64,000 nucleotides of DNA from Amycolatopsis albispora (lineage in GTDB: Bacteria; Actinomycetota; Actinomycetes; Mycobacteriales; Pseudonocardiaceae). The number at the start of each line of letters is the position of its first letter. Positions within the stretch are counted from its first letter, which is position 1. Positions 43,556-51,110 of the stretch are shown here, piece after piece. Below the pieces are notes generated by a model that was not told the origin of the DNA, searched no databases, and saw only the letters and a list, made by a program, of their open reading frames with translations. The position numbers and the translations under genes were made by a program. The stretch spans positions 1,488,001 through 1,552,000 of the forward strand of contig NZ_CP015163.1 of assembly GCF_003312875.1 (NCBI RefSeq), read 5' to 3'.

Positions 43556-43611
43556 GCTAAGTGGCGGGCCCCGCCGTATCGTAGCGGAAGCTAAGTGGCG
43601 GGCCCCGCCGT
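43556..43611. repeat. Two identical 22-bp direct repeats in tetR/nmrA promoter
   Basis: Copies at 43556-43577 and 43590-43611, each beginning GCTAAGTGGCGGG and ending CCCCGCCGT, with starts 34 bp apart. Each copy contains a near-palindromic GGCGGG/CCCCGCC core, and a TAGC-GGAA-GCTA dyad spans the gap and the start of the second copy. Likely paired binding sites for the adjacent TetR protein. Confidence 0.7.
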
Positions 43612-43641
43612 TTAGTCGAACCCCTTCGCTCGAGGAGTGTC

Positions 43642-44553
43642 ATGTCCACTGATTCCGCCCCCGTCCTGGTCACCGGCGCCACCGGCGGGCAGGGCGGGGC
43701 CACCGCCCGCGCCCTGCTCGCGGCCGGGGTGCCCGTCCGCGCCTTGGTGCGCGATCCCGGTCGTGCCAAGGCGATCGAGGCGCTCGGCGCCGAACTGGTC
43801 ACCGGCGATCTGCACGACCGCGAGTCCGTGCGGCGGGCCGCCGAGGGCGTCCGTGCGGTGTTCTCCGTGCAGATGCCCGGCATCCGCGACGGCGGCTTCG
43901 ACTTCGCCGGGGAACAGGCCCAGGGTGTCAACCTGATCGAAGCCGCGAAGGCCGCCGGGGTGCCGCAGTTCGTGCACACCTCCGTTTCCGGTGCCGGGCA
44001 GCACACCGCGGAACCGGCCTGGGCCGAAGGCCGCTGGGGCACGCTGGAACCGTCGTTCCAGGCGAAAACCACGATCCAGGACCGGCTTCGTGACGCCGGT
44101 TTCGCCCGCTGGACGCTGCTCAAGCCGGCGACCTTCATGGAGAACTTCCTGCCGTCGATGCGGTACATGTTTCCGCGTGGCCTCGAGGGCGGGCTGGTGA
44201 CCGTGCTCAAGCCGACGACCCACCTGTCGCTGATCGCGGTGGACGACATCGGCGCCGCGGCCGCCGCGGCGATCACCGAGCCGGAGCGCTTCCACCAGGT
44301 CGAGCTGGAGCTGGCGGGCGACTACCTGCCGATGAAGCGGATCGCCGAAATCCTGTCCGATGCTTGGGAAACACCGTTGTCCGCGCCGGACATGACCGAG
44401 GACGAAGCCGTCGCCGGCGGGATGCCGCCGATGGGTGCTTCGCTCGAGTGGCTGAACCTCGTGGGACAGCCCGCCCGCCCGGAGTTCGCGGCCGAACTCG
44501 GCCTCCCGCTCACCAAGTTCGACGACTGGGCGCGACGCTCACGCGAACGGTAA
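43642..44553 (+). CDS. NmrA-like NAD(P)-binding oxidoreductase
   Basis: 303 residues from ATG 43642 (GAGGAGTG upstream). Rossmann fold with LVTGATGGQGGATARALL near the start, then VPQFVHTSVSGAG, WTLLKPATFMENFLPSM and LIAVDDIGAAAAAAI. The group includes quinone/NAD(P)-redox sensors and reductases (QorB- and HSCARG-like). It lacks a standard SDR Tyr-x3-Lys, so it may be a sensor. Regulated by the divergent TetR, by inference. Confidence 0.9.
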   Translation: MSTDSAPVLVTGATGGQGGATARALLAAGVPVRALVRDPGRAKAIEALGAELVTGDLHDRESVRRAAEGVRAVFSVQMPGIRDGGFDFAGEQAQGVNLIEAAKAAGVPQFVHTSVSGAGQHTAEPAWAEGRWGTLEPSFQAKTTIQDRLRDAGFARWTLLKPATFMENFLPSMRYMFPRGLEGGLVTVLKPTTHLSLIAVDDIGAAAAAAITEPERFHQVELELAGDYLPMKRIAEILSDAWETPLSAPDMTEDEAVAGGMPPMGASLEWLNLVGQPARPEFAAELGLPLTKFDDWARRSRER

Positions 44554-44587
44554 TCGGAGGCTCACCGGAAATGTTGCCTGCGCTCCT

Positions 44588-44617
44588 GGGCCACTCCCGT
44601 GTTTTTGGCTGTGGCCC
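44588..44617. terminator. Possible bidirectional terminator
   Basis: GGGCCAC (44588-44594) pairs with GTGGCCC (44611-44617) around a 16-base loop containing TTTTT. It sits between the convergent NmrA-like and SDR genes. Weak, long-looped hairpin; the only structured element in this 104-bp gap. Confidence 0.35.
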
Positions 44618-44657
44618 GGGGCAGGGAAGGGCGCGAATGTGGCGGGCTGGGTAGCGG

Positions 44658-45455
44658 TCAATTGCCGCGGGGGCGCCAGCGGGCGAAGCCGCCTTCGGTA
44701 TTGAGGACCTGGCCGGTGATCCAGCGGGCCTCGTCCGTGGCGAGCCAGGCGATGAGCCGGGCCGGGTCGTCCGGCTTGCCGAAGCGGCCGAACGGGAACA
44801 TGGGCTGGACGGTCCGCCACATCTCCTCGGTCAGGTAACCGGTGTCGACCGGGCCGGGGTTGACCGTGTTGACCCGGATCCCCTCGTCCGCCAGCTGGTC
44901 GGCCAGCGTTGTGGTGATACCGGCGAGCGCCGCCTTCGAGGCGGCGTAGGCGACCTCGCCGGGCATCGGGCCCAGTGCCTGGCCGGAGGTCATGAACACC
45001 ACCAGGCCGTCCCGCCCCGGCACGTGCTGTGCGGCGAACGCCTGCGCCAGCAGGATCGACGACCGCGCGTTCACCACCCAGTGGCGGTCCAGCTCGTGCG
45101 CGGTGAGCGCGCCCAGCGGACCGTCCTCCCCGGTCAGGGCGTGGTTGCAGACCAGCACGTCCACCGGGCCCGCCGCCGCCAGCAACCGGTCCGGGGCGAG
45201 CGGGTCGGCGAGGTCGGCGTGCAGGTCGGTGATCGTCGCGTCCGGCAGGGCGTGGTCGCGGACCCCGGCGAGCACGGCACCAAGGTCGTCCGCGCCCCAG
45301 TCCTGCTGCTCGTCGTGCGGCCGGTAGTGGTGCAGCACCAGGTTCGCGCCGTAGGAAGCCATGGTCCTGGCGATGGCGAACCCGATGCCCGCCCGCCGGC
45401 TCACCCCGGTGACGAGCGCGGTCCGGCCTCGCAGCGGAAACGGCTCACGTGCCAT
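44658..45455 (-). CDS. SDR family oxidoreductase
   Basis: 265 residues. Rossmann NAD(P) motif TGVSRRAGIGFAIA (the T-G-x3-[AGR]-x-G-I-G form found in FabG- and FabI-like reductases), VCNHAL, active-site Ser in MTSGQALG and Y-x-x-x-K as YAASK, and NTVNPGPVDTGY. The C-terminus WITGQVLNTEGGFAR is classical. Substrate unknown. 46 bp downstream of the alginate lyase gene on the same strand. Confidence 0.92.
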   Translation of the reverse strand: MAREPFPLRGRTALVTGVSRRAGIGFAIARTMASYGANLVLHHYRPHDEQQDWGADDLGAVLAGVRDHALPDATITDLHADLADPLAPDRLLAAAGPVDVLVCNHALTGEDGPLGALTAHELDRHWVVNARSSILLAQAFAAQHVPGRDGLVVFMTSGQALGPMPGEVAYAASKAALAGITTTLADQLADEGIRVNTVNPGPVDTGYLTEEMWRTVQPMFPFGRFGKPDDPARLIAWLATDEARWITGQVLNTEGGFARWRPRGN

Positions 45456-45501
45456 CGATCCTCGCTTTCGGTGCCCGGGCAGGAGGACCTCCAGCGTAGG
45501 A

Positions 45502-46254
45502 CTAGTCCTCGTGCGTCACGGTGAGGCCGTAGACCTCGACCTCGCCGTAGTTGCCGTCGTCACACGGGGCCGACTTGTCGCAGTTGGCCTGGGTGTACGC
45601 GCCGGCCTTGAAGTACCCGCCGGAGAAGGAGGCGGGCAGGGTGGTCTGCAGTTCGCCGTTGTAGTACGCCTTGATCTCGCCGTCGCTGACCACGAACTTC
45701 GCTTCGAACCGGGTGCCGAGCTCGTAGTCGTCGGTGATCAGGTGGTGGTCGCTGGTGTCGCCGTCGGTGACGTACAGCTTGCGGCCTTCCAGCCGGAACA
45801 CCGACACGTCGTCCTCGGAGTCGTGGATCTGCCCGGCGACCACGTGCGGCTTGTCCGCGGGCACGGCGGTGATCGCCTGGTCGATGGTCATCGTGTGGGT
45901 GCCCGACTTGGCCGGCCACGCGGCTTTCTCGCTGCCGTCCATCTCGCGGAGTTCGGAGCGCGGGTAGTTCGACCCGCTGGTGGTCACCCCGTTGACCGCG
46001 GCGCGGAACTGGACGCCGTCGCAGGCCTCGGTCGGGGTGAACCACGGATCGACCGCGTACGTGGCCAGCTCGGGCTGCTCGACGTTGAGCGGCTTCTCGT
46101 CGTCGCCGATCGGGAGGCCGATGTACCAGTTGGCCAGGTCCAGCACCTCGGCCGGGTACTGGCAGGCCGCGCTCGCCGGCGCGGCCGCCGCCGGGGCGCT
46201 GAGCCCCGTGGCCAGTACCAGGGGCACCAAGGTCGTCGCCCACCGCTTCATCAC
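45502..46254 (-). CDS. Secreted alginate lyase, polysaccharide lyase family 7
   Basis: 250 residues with signal peptide (MKRWATTLVPLVLATGLSAPAAAA). All three PL7 motifs are present: YPRSELREM (the R-x-E-L-R motif), GQIHDS (the Q-I/V-H motif) and YFKAGAYTQ (the Y-F-K-A-G-x-Y-x-Q motif). Beta-jelly-roll that cleaves uronic acid polymers by beta-elimination; QIH often goes with polyguluronate preference. No carbohydrate-binding module. Start at either of two adjacent ATGs (46254 or 46251). Its presence in a soil actinomycete suggests use of algal or bacterial alginate. Confidence 0.93.
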   Translation of the reverse strand: MMKRWATTLVPLVLATGLSAPAAAAPASAACQYPAEVLDLANWYIGLPIGDDEKPLNVEQPELATYAVDPWFTPTEACDGVQFRAAVNGVTTSGSNYPRSELREMDGSEKAAWPAKSGTHTMTIDQAITAVPADKPHVVAGQIHDSEDDVSVFRLEGRKLYVTDGDTSDHHLITDDYELGTRFEAKFVVSDGEIKAYYNGELQTTLPASFSGGYFKAGAYTQANCDKSAPCDDGNYGEVEVYGLTVTHED

Positions 46255-46284
46255 ACGTTCCCCGCTTTCCGGTTGCTCGTCCGG

Positions 46285-46788
46285 TCAGGAATTCTCGGGC
46301 CGGACGGGGGAGCGGGTGGCCCGATGGCCGGAACCGGTCAACTGCAGGAGCTTCGGCGAGGCCGCGAAACCACACCGCTCGTACGCCGGGATCGCGCGTG
46401 CTGACGAGTGCACGGTGACCCGCTCCAGGCCGAGGTCGTCGGCCAGGCGGAGGAGCGCCTCGATCAGCTGGCCGCCTACGCCGCCGTCGCGAGCTTCCGG
46501 CACGACGTACACGCACTGCACGTCACCGGATGCCCGCTCGAACGCCCGCGGCGTCGGCACGCGTGGTGTGATCGCGAGAAAGCCCATCCCGATCACCTCG
46601 TCCTCGCGCAGCACGACGAGGCAGCGGTGGGTGGCCGCGTTTTCCTTGGTCCACTGAGCGAACTCGCCTACGAACGCGTCGCGGCCGGTGTCAGGAAGGC
46701 CGTCCTGCTCGGCCACCCAGCGCCACCGCAACCCGGCGACGGCTTCGAACTCGGCGGGCCGGGCGGCACGGATTCGGATCTTCGTCAC
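46285..46788 (-). CDS. GNAT family N-acetyltransferase
   Basis: 167 residues from GTG 46788. GNAT fold: RAARPAEFEAVAGLRWRW, then the acetyl-CoA loop VYVVPEARDGGVGGQLIEALL (a variant of R/Q-x-x-G-x-G/A: the first residue is D, so the loop is slightly atypical), then RVTVHSSARAIPAYERCGFAAS. Target unknown. Lies 30 bp upstream of the alginate lyase gene on the same strand. Confidence 0.88.
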   Translation of the reverse strand: MTKIRIRAARPAEFEAVAGLRWRWVAEQDGLPDTGRDAFVGEFAQWTKENAATHRCLVVLREDEVIGMGFLAITPRVPTPRAFERASGDVQCVYVVPEARDGGVGGQLIEALLRLADDLGLERVTVHSSARAIPAYERCGFAASPKLLQLTGSGHRATRSPVRPENS

Positions 46789-46812
46789 GTCCCCATCTTG
46801 CGGGACCGCGGC

Positions 46813-47517
46813 TCAGTGGAGCAGGTCGCCAAGGCGGCGTGCCGCGTCGACCACCAGGCGGCCCAGTTCCCCCGGGTTGGGCGCGTCGAACAGCGACAGG
46901 CCGATGCTGGTGTCCTCCCGGCCGGTCGGCACCACCGCCGAGATGCCGGTGATGCCCGAAGCGATTTCCCCGCTGGACACCGCGAAACCCCGCTCGCGCG
47001 CCAGCGTCACGGCTTCGCGCTCCCCGTCGCGCGGCGGCCCGGCGGCCAGCAGGGCCAGGCCCGCCGAGCCGCGGTCGATCGGGTCCAGCTGCCCGGTCCG
47101 GAACGACACGTGCATCCGCGCCCGCCGCGGTTCCACGATCATCAGCATCCGCACCTGGTCCGGCCCTTCGCGCACGACCAGGTGCGCCGACGCCTGCGCG
47201 GTCTCGGTCAGCTCCTCCAGCACCGGCCGCGCCAGCGTCCGCAGGTCCTGCTCGACCGGCTCCGCCAGCCGCACCAGCCCGGCGCCCAGGGTGATCCGCT
47301 TGTACCGGTCGCGGCGGCACAGGTGGTGCGCCTCCAGCGTCCGCACCAGCCGGTGCGCCACCGTCCGGTGCACGCCGATGCCGTCGGCGATCTCGGTGAG
47401 GCTGAGCCCGCCGGGGTGCGCCACCAGCAGCTCCAGCACCTCCAGTCCGTTGTGGAGCGTCTTCGACAGCCCCGATCCGGGCAGGTCACGGGCGGAACTC
47501 GAGTCGACCACGGACAC
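46813..47517 (-). CDS. IclR family transcriptional regulator
   Basis: 234 residues from GTG 47517 (GGGAG seven bases upstream); the frame is open further upstream but crosses the promoter. N-terminal winged helix-turn-helix GLEVLELLVAHPGGLSLTEIADGIGVHRTVAHRLVRTLEAH. The effector domain has LVVREGPDQVRMLMIVEP and GSAGLALLAAGPP. Divergent from the catabolic operon starting at 47613, with a 25-bp palindrome between them; it is the obvious candidate regulator. Confidence 0.92.
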   Translation of the reverse strand: MSVVDSSSARDLPGSGLSKTLHNGLEVLELLVAHPGGLSLTEIADGIGVHRTVAHRLVRTLEAHHLCRRDRYKRITLGAGLVRLAEPVEQDLRTLARPVLEELTETAQASAHLVVREGPDQVRMLMIVEPRRARMHVSFRTGQLDPIDRGSAGLALLAAGPPRDGEREAVTLARERGFAVSSGEIASGITGISAVVPTGREDTSIGLSLFDAPNPGELGRLVVDAARRLGDLLH

Positions 47518-47561
47518 AGGACTCCCTTGACGACGAACCGGGTGCGGCTTACCGTTGCGAC

Positions 47562-47586
47562 ATATTAGCACGCCGCGTGCGAATAT
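47562..47586. promoter_or_regulatory. IclR operator palindrome
   Basis: ATATTAGCACG-CCG-CGTGCGAATAT: 11-base arms with 10 matches, AT-rich ends in a very GC-rich region. A further half-site (AATATAGCACG, 47582-47592) overlaps its right edge. It lies between the iclR start (47517) and the operon start (47613). Binding by the adjacent IclR protein is inferred from position and symmetry. Confidence 0.75.
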
Positions 47587-47612
47587 AGCACGTTCCAGTG
47601 AAGGAGCCAAGC

Positions 47613-48014
47613 ATGACCGTGCCGGCACACGAGGTGATGGCCGTGCACCAGCTCTACGGCGCGCAGAGCCACGCCATCGACGAGGGCCGCGCGGCGGACT
47701 GGGCGGCGACCTTCACCCCGGACGGGGAATTCCGGTCGCCGAGCTATCCCGAACCGGCGATCGGCACCGCCATGCTCACCGCCTTCGCCGAGCGGTTCCA
47801 CCAGAGCTGCGCCGAGTCCGGCGAAACGCTGCGGCACGTGGTCAGCACGATCGAGGTCCGGCCCGGCGGCGACCCGGACACCCTGCTCGTGCGTGCCTAC
47901 CTGCAGATCACCGGACCGTCGCGGCTGCACCGGCTGACCGTGCTCGCCGACGAACTCGCGCGCACCGGCGACGGCTGGCGCGTCCGGCGGCGCGCCGTGC
48001 ACCGCGACGCCTGA
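47613..48014 (+). CDS. SnoaL/NTF2-like protein, first gene of catabolic operon
   Basis: 133 residues from ATG 47613 (AAGGAG upstream; an in-frame GTG five codons earlier is part of that site). Cone-shaped NTF2 fold: VMAVHQLYGAQSHAIDEGRAADWAATFTPDGEF, TLRHVVSTIEVRP and a C-terminal GWRVRRRAVHRDA. The group includes ketosteroid isomerase-like, dehydratase and dioxygenase-small-subunit proteins. Start of a seven-gene operon under the divergent IclR; its catalytic job is unknown. Confidence 0.85.
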   Translation: MTVPAHEVMAVHQLYGAQSHAIDEGRAADWAATFTPDGEFRSPSYPEPAIGTAMLTAFAERFHQSCAESGETLRHVVSTIEVRPGGDPDTLLVRAYLQITGPSRLHRLTVLADELARTGDGWRVRRRAVHRDA

Positions 48015-48043
48015 ACCCCCACCACCACAAGGAGAAAAACCCG

Positions 48044-48877
48044 ATGACCGACCTCGTCCCGACCGGCCCCGGACGGGTCCTGCACCAGCCGGTGACCGCG
48101 CTGTACCCGGAGTTCCCCGGCAAGGTCGCGGTGATCACCGGCGCGGCACGGGGGATGGGCGCGCGCTTCGCCGCCGGGTTGCTGGCCCGAGGGGTCGACG
48201 TGGTCGGTGGCGACCTCGACGGTGACGCGATGACGGCCACCGCCGCCGAACTCAACGACCAGGCGCCGGTCGAGGCGCTGGAAGCCAAGCCGGGCCGGAT
48301 CATCGCCGCCCAGCTCGATGTCACGAAGGCCGAGGACCACGTCGCGCTCGCGCAGCGCGCCATCGACGAGTTCGGCCGCATCGACTTCTGGGTCAACAAC
48401 GCCGGGATCTTCCCGTTCGCCGAAATCGCCGACATCACGCCGGAGCAGATCCGCGCCACGCTCGCGGTCAACGTCGAGGGCGTGTTGTTCGGCGCGCAGG
48501 CCGCCGCCGCGCACATGCATCCCGGCAGTGCCATCGTGAACATGTCGTCGGTCTCCGCGGTGCGGGTCCGCCGCGGCCGCGGGGCCTACTGCTCGTCCAA
48601 GGCGGCCGTCGCGCACCTGACCGAATCGCTCGCCGTCGAGCTGGGCGACCAGGGCATCCGGGTCAACGCGATCGCGCCAGGGTACATCGACACCGAGATG
48701 ACCCGCTGGATCCAGGACGACGCGCCCGCGCTGGCCAAGGCGCTCGACGCCGTTCCGCTGCACCGCATCGGCTCGCCGGAAGAGGTCGTCGGTGTGCTGC
48801 TGTTCCTGCTCTCGGACAGCGCCCGGTACGTCACAGGCCACAGCCTGGCCGTGGACGGCGGTTCACGGCATGTCTGA
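48044..48877 (+). CDS. SDR family oxidoreductase (operon gene 2)
   Basis: 277 residues from ATG 48044 (AAGGAG upstream). Starts with a ~25-residue extension before the Rossmann motif VAVITGAARGMGARFAAGLL. NNAGIFPF, catalytic Ser in NMSSVSAV, YCSSK, and AIAPGYIDTEM follow; C-terminus YVTGHSLAVDGG. Classical SDR of the 3-oxoacyl or alcohol dehydrogenase type. Overlaps the next SDR by 8 bp, implying coupled expression. Confidence 0.92.
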   Translation: MTDLVPTGPGRVLHQPVTALYPEFPGKVAVITGAARGMGARFAAGLLARGVDVVGGDLDGDAMTATAAELNDQAPVEALEAKPGRIIAAQLDVTKAEDHVALAQRAIDEFGRIDFWVNNAGIFPFAEIADITPEQIRATLAVNVEGVLFGAQAAAAHMHPGSAIVNMSSVSAVRVRRGRGAYCSSKAAVAHLTESLAVELGDQGIRVNAIAPGYIDTEMTRWIQDDAPALAKALDAVPLHRIGSPEEVVGVLLFLLSDSARYVTGHSLAVDGGSRHV

Positions 48878-49664
48878 GCACCACGAGCCGGTGTCCTATC
48901 CGGACGTTGTGCTGATCACCGGCGCGGCGGGCGGCATGGGCGCCAACCACGCCCGCGCGCTGGCCGCCCGCGGGGTTCACGTCTGCGTCGCCGATGTCGC
49001 CGACACCGCACCGGTCGCCGCGGAAATCCGCACGGCTGGTGGTGCGGTTTCGGAATTCCGGCTGGACGTGACCGATCCGGTTCAGTGGACTGCCGTCGTC
49101 GGGCGGATTCGCGCCGAACTGGGCTCGCTCGGCGGGCTGGTCAACAACGCGGGCATCTCGCGGCGGCTCGAATTCCTCGACACCACCCCGGAAATCTGGG
49201 ATCGGGTGCTGGCGGTCAATCTCACGGGTCCCTTCCACGGCATGCGTGCGGCGGCCCCGCTGCTGCGCGACTCCGGCGGCGGCTCGATCGTCAACATCTC
49301 GTCGATTTCCGGGCAGATCGGCTACTTCTCACCCGCGTACTCGTCGAGCAAGTGGGGGCTGACCGGACTGTCCAAATCGGCCGCGGGCAACTTCGCGCGC
49401 TGGGGCATCCGGGTCAACTCGGTGCACCCCGGACTGGTCGGGACCGCGTTGCTCGACGGCGCTGACACATTCGTCTCGGCGGCGGTGGCCAGCATCCCGG
49501 CCGGTCGCATGGCCACGCCGGACGAGATCACCGACGCGGTGCTCTTCCTGCTGTCGGACCGGTCCACCTACCTCACCGGCAGTGAGGTCACTGTGGACGG
49601 TGGGCTGGTGTCCAACGGCCTCTACCACCGCATCGTCGCCGAATCGGGAGGTGAGCTGGGATGA
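48870..49664 (+). CDS. SDR family oxidoreductase (operon gene 3)
   Basis: 264 residues from ATG 48870. Rossmann motif VVLITGAAGGMGANHARAL, VNNAGISRRLE, catalytic Ser in NISSISGQIG, YSSSK and NSVHPGLVGT; ends YLTGSEVTVDGGL with a short tail. Similar in style but not closely alike to the preceding SDR, so the two may act on successive alcohol/ketone steps. Its stop overlaps the flavoprotein start (ATGA). Confidence 0.92.
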   Translation: MSEHHEPVSYPDVVLITGAAGGMGANHARALAARGVHVCVADVADTAPVAAEIRTAGGAVSEFRLDVTDPVQWTAVVGRIRAELGSLGGLVNNAGISRRLEFLDTTPEIWDRVLAVNLTGPFHGMRAAAPLLRDSGGGSIVNISSISGQIGYFSPAYSSSKWGLTGLSKSAAGNFARWGIRVNSVHPGLVGTALLDGADTFVSAAVASIPAGRMATPDEITDAVLFLLSDRSTYLTGSEVTVDGGLVSNGLYHRIVAESGGELG

Positions 49665-51073
49665 CGGAGCGAATCGACGTTGTCGTGATCGGCGGTGGCG
49701 GCGCGGGGCTGGCCGCCGCGGTTTCCGCCGCCGAGCGTGGTGCGTCGGTGCTGCTGTTCGAGTCGGAACGCGAACTCGGCGGCTCCACGCAGTTGTCGGC
49801 GGGCATGCTCACCGCGGCGGGCACCAGCGTGCAGGCCGAACTCGGCATCACCGACTCGGCCGAGAAGTTCTTCCAGCACTACCAGGACCTCAACCAGTGG
49901 CAGCTGAAACCCGGGTTGGTGCGCACCTTCTGCGAGCAGGCCGGGCCCGCCGTCGAATGGCTGATCGGACTCGGCGTCGAGATCCCGGCGCGGGTGTCCC
50001 ACGACGCGCACACGCCCGGCCTGACCAGGGCCGGGGTGGAGGACGTCTGGCGCGGGCACGTGCCGAAGGACCAGGGTTACGGTGTGGTCCAGGTGCTCGC
50101 CGGGGCGAGCCGGAAGTCCGGAGTGGACATCGTGCCGAACACCCGCGTCGAGCGGCTGCTGGTCGACGACGGCCGGGTCACCGGGGTGGTCGCGGACGGG
50201 ATCGAGGTGCACGCGGGCGCGGTGGTGGTGGCCAGCGGCGGATTCGCGCGGGAGCCGAGCTTGCTGGAGCGGTACTACCCGTCGGCCGTCGCGGCCGGTG
50301 GTGACCTTTTTGTGGTCGCCGCGGAAGGTTCGCGCGGTGATCACTTCGGCTTCGGTGCCCAGGTCGGTGCTGCCATCGCGGGGGAGGGCTGGGGCCTGCT
50401 GCTGCCCACCGCCTACTTCCAGCGGCTGCACCACTGGCAGTCCGGTTTCCCGCCGGTGTCGCGCGTGCTGGTGAACCGGCACGGCCGCCGGTTCATGGAC
50501 GAGGACGCCTCCTACGCCGTGTCGAGCGGGATCATCGACGCCCAGCCGGGTCCGGTGTGGATGGTCTTCGACGAGCGCGCCAGGACCGGGCTGCCCGGCG
50601 GGTACGCGCACTGGAACGCCGAGCACGTGCTCGCCGAAGCCGAAGCGGGCCGCACGCTGCGCGCGGACACGCCGGAGGAACTGGCCGGGAAGATGGGCGT
50701 GCCCGCCGCCGGGCTGCGAGCCACGCTCGACCGCTGGAACGCCGGACTGCCCGCGGGCGGGGAAGACGCGGAGTTCCTCCGGCACCGGTCCCTGTCCGCG
50801 AAGGGCATCACGCGACCGCCGGAACCCATCGGCCAGGCCCCGTTCTACGCCGCGCGCACGGTGCCCGCGGAACTGGTCTGCACCCACGCCGGGCTGGAGA
50901 TCGACGCCGGTGCCGCCGTGCTCGACGAGCGCGGGAACCGCGTGCCCGGGCTCTACGCCGCGGGCGAGGCGGGCGCCGGTGTGCTCGGAAACCGTTACGT
51001 GGGCGGCGGGAACGCCGTCGCCAACGCCGTCACCTTCGGCCGGATCGCCGGCCACGCCGCGGCCGCGGGCTGA
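49661..51073 (+). CDS. FAD-dependent oxidoreductase, fumarate reductase / 3-ketosteroid dehydrogenase-like
   Basis: 470 residues. N-terminal dinucleotide motif DVVVIGGGGAGLAAAVSAAERG followed by ESERELGGSTQLSAG. Substrate/cap domain in the middle (GFPPVSRVLVNRHGRRFMDED). Second FAD-contact region ELVCTHAGLEIDAGAAVLDERGNRVPGLYAAGEAGAG and GNRYVGGGNAVANAVTFGRIAG. Enzymes of this fold introduce or remove an activated C=C bond. Coupled to the preceding SDR. In this operon it could desaturate a ring ketone or enone. Confidence 0.9.
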   Translation: MTERIDVVVIGGGGAGLAAAVSAAERGASVLLFESERELGGSTQLSAGMLTAAGTSVQAELGITDSAEKFFQHYQDLNQWQLKPGLVRTFCEQAGPAVEWLIGLGVEIPARVSHDAHTPGLTRAGVEDVWRGHVPKDQGYGVVQVLAGASRKSGVDIVPNTRVERLLVDDGRVTGVVADGIEVHAGAVVVASGGFAREPSLLERYYPSAVAAGGDLFVVAAEGSRGDHFGFGAQVGAAIAGEGWGLLLPTAYFQRLHHWQSGFPPVSRVLVNRHGRRFMDEDASYAVSSGIIDAQPGPVWMVFDERARTGLPGGYAHWNAEHVLAEAEAGRTLRADTPEELAGKMGVPAAGLRATLDRWNAGLPAGGEDAEFLRHRSLSAKGITRPPEPIGQAPFYAARTVPAELVCTHAGLEIDAGAAVLDERGNRVPGLYAAGEAGAGVLGNRYVGGGNAVANAVTFGRIAGHAAAAG

Positions 51074-51110
51074 GCCCGCCCCGGATTTCACTCAACGTCG
51101 AGGAGAACCC

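Noticed and set aside
49622..51091. 489-residue minus-strand frame
   Set aside because: Antisense to the FAD-dependent oxidoreductase, which has complete family motifs; composition is shadow-like.
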